This document shows positions 26,151 to 32,700 of a DNA stretch of 32,700 nt, piece by piece (positions within the stretch are counted from its first letter, which is position 1; each line of letters opens with the position of its first letter). Origin of the DNA: Lachnospiraceae bacterium (GTDB lineage Bacteria; Bacillota; Clostridia; Lachnospirales; Lachnospiraceae); the NCBI GenBank assembly GCA_024699045.1, contig JAILQK010000036.1, forward strand, positions 1-32,700, written 5' to 3'. The notes below the pieces were generated by a model, which saw only the letters and a program-made list of their open reading frames with translations, was not told the DNA's origin and did no database searches. The position numbers were made by a program, and so were the translations under genes.

Positions 26151-27026
26151 ATGGTAGATTTTAATTCAAGCATTTCTAAAAGCCCGATGTATCAGGGCCT
26201 GACAGATCAGTTCAAAAAAGGAAAAGCGGGAGCGCCGGATAAGGCGGCAGAGCAGATGCAGCCCGGATTCCCCGGGGAGCGGGAGGCGGGCGCTGTCTAT
26301 GACAGATCGTCAGCGCTTGATTCAATAGTCGGAGACAAGATCAAGAGCATGACAGAGGGAGCCCAGAATCTTGGCAAGACCGTCGGTAATCCCCAGCTTA
26401 GTGAGAACGCCCAGAAATATTATGAGCAGCTCAAGGCTAAATTCGGAGACATGGATTTTATTCTCGTATCAAGCGAGGAAAAGGCAAATGCGATGGCAAA
26501 TGCCGGCAATTACGCGAATCCCGATAAGCCGGTCGTGCTCATAGGTGCCGACGAAGTCGAGAAGATGGCAAATGATGAGAAATTCCGCGAGAAATACGAG
26601 GGCATCATTTCCATGGCCAAGGAAAACCTGGCTTCGATGAAGGATCAGTTCGGAAACGATGACAACGTCAAGGGTTACGGCATGCAGGTAAACGACAAAG
26701 GAGAAGTTTCCTATTTTGCGGTACTGAAAAAGTCCGGAGAAATGCAGGCCGAGAGGATACAGGAAAAGAGAGCCGAGAATAAGGCCGAGCGCAAGGCCGA
26801 GGCAAAGAAAGAGGCCAAGGAGGAGCAGACCGAGAGACTCGAGAGAGTAAGGAACGCAAGGAGCGAAAAGGCGAGGGAAGCCTACGGAGAGCAGGAAGAT
26901 TTCGGATATGAGATAATAAGGGCAGATTCCGTAGACGAGCTGGCATCGCTGGTGTCGGGATTCCTTAATCCGGCGTCTGAAGGCACCAATTCTCAGGTTG
27001 GAGGAAACATAGACTTTACCGCATGA
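26151..27026 (+). CDS. Uncharacterised cytoplasmic protein (possibly DUF6033), SigD-promoter
   Basis: The start has GGAGG nine bases upstream. The 291-residue protein has no signal peptide or membrane helix. It opens with a flexible region, then a compact domain (about 80-195) with AQKYYEQLKAKFGDMDFILVS split over two helices and PVVLIGADEVEKMANDEKF. A highly charged Lys/Glu/Ala/Arg helix spans about 200-245, and a short tail follows. It resembles a Lachnospiraceae family I recall as DUF6033, without certainty. The SigD-type promoter suggests expression with flagellar late genes, so a motility-linked role is possible. Its stop overlaps the next ATG (ATGA). Confidence 0.75.
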   Translation: MVDFNSSISKSPMYQGLTDQFKKGKAGAPDKAAEQMQPGFPGEREAGAVYDRSSALDSIVGDKIKSMTEGAQNLGKTVGNPQLSENAQKYYEQLKAKFGDMDFILVSSEEKANAMANAGNYANPDKPVVLIGADEVEKMANDEKFREKYEGIISMAKENLASMKDQFGNDDNVKGYGMQVNDKGEVSYFAVLKKSGEMQAERIQEKRAENKAERKAEAKKEAKEEQTERLERVRNARSEKAREAYGEQEDFGYEIIRADSVDELASLVSGFLNPASEGTNSQVGGNIDFTA

Positions 27027-27913
27027 GGTATTACACACTTAAGCACAAGGGAGTGGCTCATGTGGCCGCATCCGAAGACGGGAAGAGAGCCTATATACTT
27101 AGGGCCTATCTGACCATGAACATAATGCTCATCAAGGGGCATGACGGAAATATACCGGGGCTTGCAGAGGCAGTGGATCTTGCAAGCCCCAATGTGGAGA
27201 TCTTATCTCCGATCCCTCATCCGAGACAGGATGTGATCTGTCTCGGGATCAATTATGCGGATCACGCAAAGGAAGCCGAGGGGTTTGATCGTGAGGCTTT
27301 TTCCAAAGAGAAACCCGATCCGATATTCTTTTCAAAACGAGTATCCTATTCCCAGGGGACAGGGGATGTCATCCCTCTGCACGGGGATATCTGTGATTCA
27401 CTTGATTATGAAGCCGAGCTCGGGGTTGTCATCGGAAAGGAAGCTTATAACGTAAAAGCCGCGGATGCGCTTGATCATATCTTCGGGTATACCGTAATAA
27501 ACGATGTGTCGGCAAGGAATCTTCAGACCAGGCATAAGCAGTGGTATTTCGGCAAGAGCCTTGACGGCTTTACCCCGATGGGACCCTGTATAGTATCGAA
27601 GGATGAATTTGACGGGATACCGGAGCTTGACATACGCACCTATGTGAACGGTGAGCTCAGGCAGTCATCCAATACCCGGAATCTCATAACCGGGATACCG
27701 GAGATAATAGAGATACTTTCAAGCGGGATGACGCTTGCGCCGGGGACGGTCATAGCGACCGGGACGCCTTCGGGAGTCGCCATGGGGATGGATCCGCCGG
27801 TTTTCCTCAAGGACGGTGATGAAGTAGCCTGTGAGATAGATAATATCGGAAGGCTTGTAAATACCGTAAGCGCCGACCCGGATGCGCTGGCGCGTTTACA
27901 GGGAATCAAATAA
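27023..27913 (+). CDS. Fumarylacetoacetate hydrolase family enzyme
   Basis: The 296-residue protein has a small N-terminal domain and the FAH fold: CLGINYADHAKEA, PDPIFFSKR, and the metal-binding DYEAELGVVIG with Glu130 and Glu132, plus Asp161 in INDVSARNLQ. GTVIATGTPSGVAMGM near the end is also typical. Members cleave or hydrate 2-oxo acids, such as acylpyruvates and oxaloacetate (decarboxylase or tautomerase); the exact substrate cannot be read here. It overlaps the previous gene by four bases and runs 18 bases into the convergent Nudix-HAD gene at its end. Confidence 0.93.
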   Translation: MRYYTLKHKGVAHVAASEDGKRAYILRAYLTMNIMLIKGHDGNIPGLAEAVDLASPNVEILSPIPHPRQDVICLGINYADHAKEAEGFDREAFSKEKPDPIFFSKRVSYSQGTGDVIPLHGDICDSLDYEAELGVVIGKEAYNVKAADALDHIFGYTVINDVSARNLQTRHKQWYFGKSLDGFTPMGPCIVSKDEFDGIPELDIRTYVNGELRQSSNTRNLITGIPEIIEILSSGMTLAPGTVIATGTPSGVAMGMDPPVFLKDGDEVACEIDNIGRLVNTVSADPDALARLQGIK

Positions 27914-29026
27914 TCCGGAGGTGATCTCTTCCATACTGTTAACTATCGTGCAGGCTCCCAGAGCCTGCATTTCTTTTACGTCCCCGTATCCGAAGGAAAC
28001 GCCTATGGAGGAAACGCCCGTTTCGTTGGCGCCTGCGATGTCGAATCTGGTGTCGCCGATAAGTACCGATGAGGCGATGAAGTCATCACCGGGCTCCGAA
28101 TTCCTCCTGAAAAGCTCGTTGAGGACCTCGGTCTTGGTATCGATCTTTCCGTCGGGGGTAGAGCCTGCTATATCGTCAAACAGCCCGTCCATATTAAAAT
28201 GCTCCATCAGGATCCGGCACATATTTTCCGGCTTGGAGGAGCAGACATAGAGTTTGCAGCCGGCCTCTTTAAGACGCTTGAGGCATTCGATGACGCCGGG
28301 ATAAGGTTCGGCTTCAAAGACTCCGATGGGATTGTAGCGTTCCCGGTATATCTTTACCAGCTCGCGCGCTTTAGCCATATCCACCCCGTATCGTTTTGTG
28401 TAGGTATAAACGAGCGGCGGTCCCACAAAGAAGGACAGATCGCGCCAGTCTTTTGTTTCCACTCCGATCTCTTTCAGTGAATGGGCGGCGCATTTCATGA
28501 TGCCTTCTCCGGTATCGATGAGGGTGCCGTCAAGATCAAACAGAATGTTTCTGACGGGGATCTTTTCGTGCTTTACGAGGATCCCGCCTTCGTAGTCAAG
28601 CTCATAGGATATGCGGGCTTTTTTTTCAAGAAGATCTTTCAGGAAAAAACGGTCCCCTTCCCATAGAGGGAGATCGAATATCTTCCCGTCAGGGATGAAA
28701 TCCAGATATCCTTCGCGGCAGGCATCGCCCGTTCTGACCGAGGAAGCCTCTTCATCGGTGAGCTCCGACGAGTAGAGATACATCTCCTCATCTTCGTATT
28801 CATCATTCTTAAAATTGATGATACCGTGAAACCTGTACGAGGAGAGATCAAGACCGGTCTCTTCAAGGACTTCTCTTTTAAGGCAGCTTCCGGCGGTTTC
28901 GTCCGCTTCGAATTTCCCGCCTACTCCGATCCATTTGCCCTCGTTGACATCATTTTCTTTTTTGTCCCGCCGCATAAGGAGTGTGCGGCCCTTGTTTTGC
29001 AGATAGCACAGTGTTGATCTGAACAT
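27896..29026 (-). CDS. Nudix hydrolase-HAD phosphatase fusion
   Basis: The start at 29026 is chosen over 29050 because GGAGG lies five bases before it on the minus strand. The first 145 residues are a Nudix domain with a complete box (GGKFEADETAGSC then LKREVLEETGL) similar to 8-oxo-dGTP hydrolases of the MutT type. From about residue 160 a HAD phosphatase of the phosphoglycolate-phosphatase type follows: ILFDLDGTLIDTGEGI, CSSKPENM, and VLIGDTRFDIAGA. One chain of 376 residues could clean damaged nucleotides and then dephosphorylate the product, but the two activities may be unrelated. The C-terminus overlaps the FAH gene tail to tail. Confidence 0.93.
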   Translation of the reverse strand: MFRSTLCYLQNKGRTLLMRRDKKENDVNEGKWIGVGGKFEADETAGSCLKREVLEETGLDLSSYRFHGIINFKNDEYEDEEMYLYSSELTDEEASSVRTGDACREGYLDFIPDGKIFDLPLWEGDRFFLKDLLEKKARISYELDYEGGILVKHEKIPVRNILFDLDGTLIDTGEGIMKCAAHSLKEIGVETKDWRDLSFFVGPPLVYTYTKRYGVDMAKARELVKIYRERYNPIGVFEAEPYPGVIECLKRLKEAGCKLYVCSSKPENMCRILMEHFNMDGLFDDIAGSTPDGKIDTKTEVLNELFRRNSEPGDDFIASSVLIGDTRFDIAGANETGVSSIGVSFGYGDVKEMQALGACTIVNSMEEITSGLFDSL

Positions 29027-29060
29027 ATATCCTCCGATGTTGTTTGTCATTTGTCAGGTA

Positions 29061-29089
29061 ATTCTACCATATCAGGCATGTTGATTTAA
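29061..29089 (-). promoter_or_regulatory. Sigma-A extended -10 promoter for the Nudix-HAD gene
   Basis: On the minus strand TATGGTAGAAT gives a TG-extended -10 (TAGAAT, 29066 to 29061). The -35 is weak (TTAAAT at a 17-base spacing). Transcription would start about 28 bases before the chosen ATG. Confidence 0.5.
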
Positions 29090-29110
29090 ACGGCGGAAGT
29101 GACATACAGG

Positions 29111-29139
29111 TTTCCTAAGGGGTGGAATTATGGTAAAAT
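29111..29139 (+). promoter_or_regulatory. Sigma-A extended -10 promoter for the zf-HC2-polA-coaE genes
   Basis: TATGGTAAAAT gives a TG-extended -10 (TAAAAT, 29134-29139) with a poor -35 (TTTCCT, 29111-29116). Transcription would start at about 29146, only a few bases before the ATG at 29149, suggesting a leaderless or near-leaderless mRNA. Confidence 0.5.
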
Positions 29140-29148
29140 CTATAGGTT

Positions 29149-29505
29149 ATGTTGGAAAAGGCAAAGGACGATCTGAGCTGCAAAGAAATAAGGGCATTGA
29201 TCCCCGATTATCTCTCGAAGAACCTTGCCCTGCATGATGCAAAGCTTTTTACGGGACATCTTAGAAAGTGCAGGGACTGCAGGGAAGAGCTGGAGATCAG
29301 CTACCTGCTGGATCAGGGATTAAAAAAGGTCGAGGACGGAGAGTCGGTGGATCTGCATGAGGATCTGAACGAAATGCTGGAAGAGACTGAGGATTCCATC
29401 CAAAGTCTTTCGCAGTTTGATACGGCTGTCCATCTTGTCGAATCAACGGCAGTCTTCGTCCTGATAGCCTGTGTGTTCATTCTCTGGATTTATTATACAT
29501 CATGA
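29149..29505 (+). CDS. Small membrane protein with zf-HC2 (anti-sigma-like) zinc finger
   Basis: The 118-residue protein begins with the zinc finger: Cys11 (SCKEIRALIPDYLS), then His-x3-Cys-x2-Cys (HLRKCRDC). This is the zf-HC2 pattern of anti-sigma factors such as RsiW. A helical linker and one C-terminal membrane helix (about 95-116) follow, so the zinc finger faces the cytoplasm. No sigma factor gene is adjacent, which is unusual; instead its stop overlaps the polA start by four bases. No ribosome site precedes the ATG and a -10 box lies just upstream. Confidence 0.8.
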   Translation: MLEKAKDDLSCKEIRALIPDYLSKNLALHDAKLFTGHLRKCRDCREELEISYLLDQGLKKVEDGESVDLHEDLNEMLEETEDSIQSLSQFDTAVHLVESTAVFVLIACVFILWIYYTS

Positions 29506-32033
29506 AAGAAAAGATTCTTCTTATAGACGGACACAGCATGCTTAACAGAGGGTTTTACGGCCTTCCGCTGCTGACGAACAGTAAGGGGACGCATACCAAT
29601 GCGATCCTGGGATTTCTGAATATAATGCTGAAGGTCATATCCGAGGAGCAACCGGAGTATATCACTGTGGCATTTGATGAGCATGCCCCGACCTTCAGAC
29701 ACGAGATGTACGAGGCCTATAAGGGAACGCGGCATGCCATGCCCGACGAGCTCAGAGAGCAGGTGCCTCTGATAAAAGAGGTCCTTAAGGCAATGGGCAT
29801 AAGCATCATATCCAAGGCAGGGCTTGAGGCTGACGATATCATAGGAACGATAAGCAGGAGAGCGGTAAAGGACGGCAAGGAGGCGGTGATACTGTCGGGA
29901 GACAGGGATCTGCTGCAGCTTGTGACCGAGGATGATGTAAAGCTCAGACTGCCTCATACCTCTAAAGGCGTAACGACGGTCGATATTTTTTATGCCCCCG
30001 ATGTCCTGGAAAAATACGGGGTCACTCCCGAAGGGATAATAGAACTCAAAGCGCTGATGGGGGATTCGTCGGATAATATCCCGGGGGTACCGAAGATCGG
30101 TGAAAAGACGGGAGTATCGCTGGTGCAGCAGTATGGCACCATAGAAAAGCTGAAGGAGCATGTCCCGGAGATAACAAAGAAGTCAATAAGGGAGACTCTG
30201 GAGCAGAATTTCGATATGGCGGTCCTGTCCAAGAAGCTTGCCACCATAAATGTCGATGCGGACATTGATTTTGCATGGGATGATGCCGCAATGGGCGGGC
30301 TTTTCAGTGAAGAGGCCTATGAGCTTTTCAAGGAGCTTGAGCTTAAAAGCCTGTACAGATATTTTGATGAAGGCATGATCCGGTCAGTATCGGAAGCATC
30401 CAGGCAGGAATTTACGGAAATGGCGGATGCGGGAGAGGCAGAGGAGCTTTTTGCCGGCCTTAAAAAGGCTGAAAAGGCCGGGATAGCCTTTGATAAAGAA
30501 GGGGTCTTTGTCATAATCTCAAAGGATAAGGCCTACCGGATACCTGTCGGGGGATTTATATCCCCTATGTACCTTAAAGCGCATCTTAACGATCTGTTTT
30601 TGAACGGAAAGGGAAAATACTATACGACCGATATCAAATCCCAGCTTACGGCATTTGAGGTCGGGTACAGTCCGGCTGTGAAGGATCTGCTCCTTATGGA
30701 CTATCTGATCGATCCTTTAAGGGATGATTACGATGTCCCGGAGGAAACGGGGGATAAAGCCTGCAAGGCATACAGCTTCGGAGAGGAGAGATACGGGAAG
30801 CTTAAGGAGCTTGGGATGGACAGGCTTTTCGACGAGGTCGAGATGCCGCTCGCTTTTGTTCTCCATGATATGGAGAAGGAAGGCATAAGGGCTTCAAAGG
30901 AGGCGCTTCTTGACATATCTTCCGGACTTGATAAGGATATCCGGGCCCTGGAGAAGGAGATCTACGATGATGCCGGGGAGGAGTTTAATATAAACTCTCC
31001 GAAACAGCTTGGAGTCATCCTCTTTGAAAAGCTCGGTCTTCCCGGCGGAAGAAAAACCAAGAGCGGGTATTCCACCGCGGCAGACGTGCTTGAAAAGCTG
31101 GCGGAGGATCAGCAGATCGTAAGGAAGATACTGGAATACCGGAGCGTTTATAAACTGAAGAATACCTACACGGATTCGCTCGCGGATTACATAGACGGAA
31201 CGGGAAGGATACACTCGACTTTCAATCAGACCGTTACCGCGACCGGTCGGCTTTCATCGGCCGATCCCAACCTTCAGAATATCCCGATCAGGACGGAGAG
31301 GGGCCGGGAGCTGAGAAAAGTTTTCATTCCCAGAGAGGGCTTCACCTTTACCGATGCGGATTATTCGCAGATAGAGCTCAGGATACTTGCCGCGATGTCG
31401 GGGGACGAGAAGCTGATAGAGGCTTTCCGCGAGGGGCAGGATATCCATGCGAGCACGGCATCGCATGTATTCCATGTCGATTATGATCAGGTCACTCCGC
31501 AGATGAGACGCAATGCGAAGGCCGTTAATTTCGGGATCGTATACGGGATAAGCTCCTTCGGACTGTCCGAGAACCTCTCGATATCCAGAAAAGAAGCGAA
31601 GGATTACATCGACAGATATTTTGAGACCTTCCCCGGGGTCAGGAGTTATCTTGACGGGCTCGTAAAGTCGGCAAAGGAGACCGGAGCGGCGGTCACTTAT
31701 TTCGGGAGAAGGAGACCCATACCGGAATTAAAGGAATCAAATTTCATGAGGCGGCAGTTCGGAGAGCGGGTCGCAATGAACATGCCTGTACAGGGGACGG
31801 CTGCCGATATAATGAAGATAGCGATGGTCAGGGTGCATGACATGCTCCGGGAGAGAGGACTTGAATCGCGGCTCATCCTGCAGATACACGATGAGCTCCT
31901 GATAGAGACTGCCGGAGGAGAAGAAGACAAGGTGCGTGAGATACTGATGGAAGGCATGATGGGAGCAGCTGAGCTTGCGGTGCCGCTTGAAGTGGACGTA
32001 AACACCGGAAAGGATTTCTATGAGGCTCACTGA
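29502..32033 (+). CDS. polA: DNA polymerase I
   Basis: The 843-residue protein has an N-terminal 5'-3' exonuclease (LLIDGHSMLNRGFYG; EADDIIGT; GDRDLLQL; GDSSDNIPGV). A central 3'-5' exonuclease-like domain lacks the usual acidic residues (no DxE at its start), as in Bacillus and many Firmicutes, so proofreading is probably absent. The polymerase domain has motif A (DADYSQIELRILA), motif B (RRNAKAVNFGIVYG) and motif C (LQIHDELLIE). It fills gaps and removes RNA primers in replication and repair. It overlaps the zf-HC2 gene by four bases and coaE by 14 bases. Confidence 0.97.
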   Translation: MKEKILLIDGHSMLNRGFYGLPLLTNSKGTHTNAILGFLNIMLKVISEEQPEYITVAFDEHAPTFRHEMYEAYKGTRHAMPDELREQVPLIKEVLKAMGISIISKAGLEADDIIGTISRRAVKDGKEAVILSGDRDLLQLVTEDDVKLRLPHTSKGVTTVDIFYAPDVLEKYGVTPEGIIELKALMGDSSDNIPGVPKIGEKTGVSLVQQYGTIEKLKEHVPEITKKSIRETLEQNFDMAVLSKKLATINVDADIDFAWDDAAMGGLFSEEAYELFKELELKSLYRYFDEGMIRSVSEASRQEFTEMADAGEAEELFAGLKKAEKAGIAFDKEGVFVIISKDKAYRIPVGGFISPMYLKAHLNDLFLNGKGKYYTTDIKSQLTAFEVGYSPAVKDLLLMDYLIDPLRDDYDVPEETGDKACKAYSFGEERYGKLKELGMDRLFDEVEMPLAFVLHDMEKEGIRASKEALLDISSGLDKDIRALEKEIYDDAGEEFNINSPKQLGVILFEKLGLPGGRKTKSGYSTAADVLEKLAEDQQIVRKILEYRSVYKLKNTYTDSLADYIDGTGRIHSTFNQTVTATGRLSSADPNLQNIPIRTERGRELRKVFIPREGFTFTDADYSQIELRILAAMSGDEKLIEAFREGQDIHASTASHVFHVDYDQVTPQMRRNAKAVNFGIVYGISSFGLSENLSISRKEAKDYIDRYFETFPGVRSYLDGLVKSAKETGAAVTYFGRRRPIPELKESNFMRRQFGERVAMNMPVQGTAADIMKIAMVRVHDMLRERGLESRLILQIHDELLIETAGGEEDKVREILMEGMMGAAELAVPLEVDVNTGKDFYEAH

Positions 32034-32649
32034 TCATTTCAGAAATACAAGATGCATAGGGATCACCGGAGGGGTAGGATCGGGCAAGACCGCGGTCACC
32101 GGCTACTTAAAGGAAATGACGAGATGCAGGGCGTTTTATGCCGATACGGAGGCAAAGAAGCTGTATCTTCCCGGAAGTCCGGTATCAGACAGGCTTATAG
32201 GTATATTGGGTGAGGATCTGCTCGATGACAGGGGACAACTCAATACCGGAAAACTTGCATCCCGCATCTTTAAGGATAAGGAACTGCTTGAGCAGGTAAA
32301 TTCGGTCATACATCCCGCGGTCAAGGAACTGATACTCGATGAGACCGCAAAGGAGAAAGCCTCCGGGAAAAGAGATTTCTTTTTTGTTGAAGCGGCACTG
32401 CTTGTAGAGGAAGGATATGAGGAGATCCTGGATGAGCTCTGGTATGTTTATTCCCCGGAGGATATCAGGAGAGACAGACTTAAAAGCACAAGGGGATACA
32501 GCGATGAGAAGATCGATGAGATCTTTGAAAGTCAGCTGTCCGATAAGGAGTACAGGGCGCATTGCCGCCGGGTGATAGATAACAGTGGGAGCGTGGAGGA
32601 GATGCACGCTTTTATTGATAATATGCTGAAGGACTATATCACGCTATGA
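32020..32649 (+). CDS. coaE: Dephospho-CoA kinase
   Basis: A 209-residue P-loop kinase with GGVGSGKT at residues 17-24 close to the N-terminus, ADTEAKKLY after the first helix, and HPAVKELI and VEAALLVEEGYEE as in CoaE. It phosphorylates dephospho-CoA in the last step of coenzyme A synthesis. The start lies within the end of polA, with AAAGGA upstream. The polA-coaE order is common in Firmicutes. Its stop overlaps the next ATG by four bases. Confidence 0.95.
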   Translation: MRLTDHFRNTRCIGITGGVGSGKTAVTGYLKEMTRCRAFYADTEAKKLYLPGSPVSDRLIGILGEDLLDDRGQLNTGKLASRIFKDKELLEQVNSVIHPAVKELILDETAKEKASGKRDFFFVEAALLVEEGYEEILDELWYVYSPEDIRRDRLKSTRGYSDEKIDEIFESQLSDKEYRAHCRRVIDNSGSVEEMHAFIDNMLKDYITL

Positions 32650-32700
32650 AATATTTGATAATCGGTGCGGGACCTTCGGGTCTTTCTTTTGCAAACAGTC
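32646..32700 (+). CDS. FAD/NAD-binding oxidoreductase (3' partial)
   Basis: Only 18 residues are inside the window: MKYLIIGAGPSGLSFANS. The beta strand followed by GxGxxG (GAGPSG) is a dinucleotide-binding fingerprint of FAD-dependent oxidoreductases and amine-oxidase-like or mutase proteins. The start overlaps the coaE stop (ATGA), so it continues the operon. The family cannot be narrowed. Confidence 0.75.
   Translation, partial: MKYLIIGAGPSGLSFANS

Noticed and set aside
29130-29234. 34-codon frame starting in the -10 box before the zf-HC2 gene
   Set aside because: Its start lies in a promoter element, the product has no recognisable features, and it overlaps a supported gene out of frame.

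Overview
The window looks like chromosomal DNA from an anaerobic Firmicute, most likely a Lachnospiraceae-type Clostridia (Butyrivibrio/Roseburia-like). The reasons are moderate GC, purine-rich coding strands, GGAGG ribosome sites, extended -10 promoters (TATGGTAAAAT), a c-di-GMP-I riboswitch, a SigD-type promoter, a Gram-positive LexA-like box, and PolA, MetA and AzlCD of Firmicute type. The genus is inference. Genes are packed tightly; no stretch over 300 bases lacks a gene. No tRNA, rRNA, CRISPR or transposase was seen.

Region 1 (1-12.5 kb) is the accessory and most unusual part. It opens inside a gene encoding a Lys/Glu single-helix segment fused to a papain-like cysteine protease. A 2469-residue cytoplasmic protein of unknown family follows, with three divergent repeats of about 190 residues and a glycine-rich hydrophobic segment near its C-terminus. 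After a terminator, a new promoter drives a lipoprotein, a MotA/ExbB-type proton channel with a long helical tail (ZorA-like), and a MotB/OmpA-type partner (ZorB-like). The Zorya effectors ZorC, ZorD and ZorE are absent. The five genes together may form an undescribed envelope-spanning, ion-driven system.

Region 2 (12.6-20.4 kb) is a same-strand run: a GH2 beta-galactosidase, an orphan HAMP histidine kinase, a lipoprotein, MetA (with Glu111, predicting acetyl-CoA use), and a PurF paralogue whose catalytic Cys is replaced by Gly. Junctions are mostly 1-4 base overlaps or short gaps. Degenerate tandem repeats occupy the gaps before ompA and before lacZ.

Region 3 (20.4-26 kb) starts with a LexA-like box, a good sigma-A promoter and a c-di-GMP-I riboswitch in front of a secreted CAP-domain protein. 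A terminator follows, then AzlC/AzlD, a DUF308/HdeD membrane protein, a UbiA-type prenyltransferase resembling polyprenyl-phosphate phosphoribosyltransferases, a B12-binding-type radical SAM enzyme and a HAD phosphatase. The last three may form a small polyprenyl-phosphosugar pathway.

Region 4 (26-32.7 kb) holds a SigD-promoter gene of unknown function overlapping a fumarylacetoacetate-hydrolase-family enzyme, and a convergent Nudix-HAD fusion on the minus strand. A zf-HC2 membrane protein, DNA polymerase I, dephospho-CoA kinase and the start of a flavoprotein follow, chained by short overlaps.
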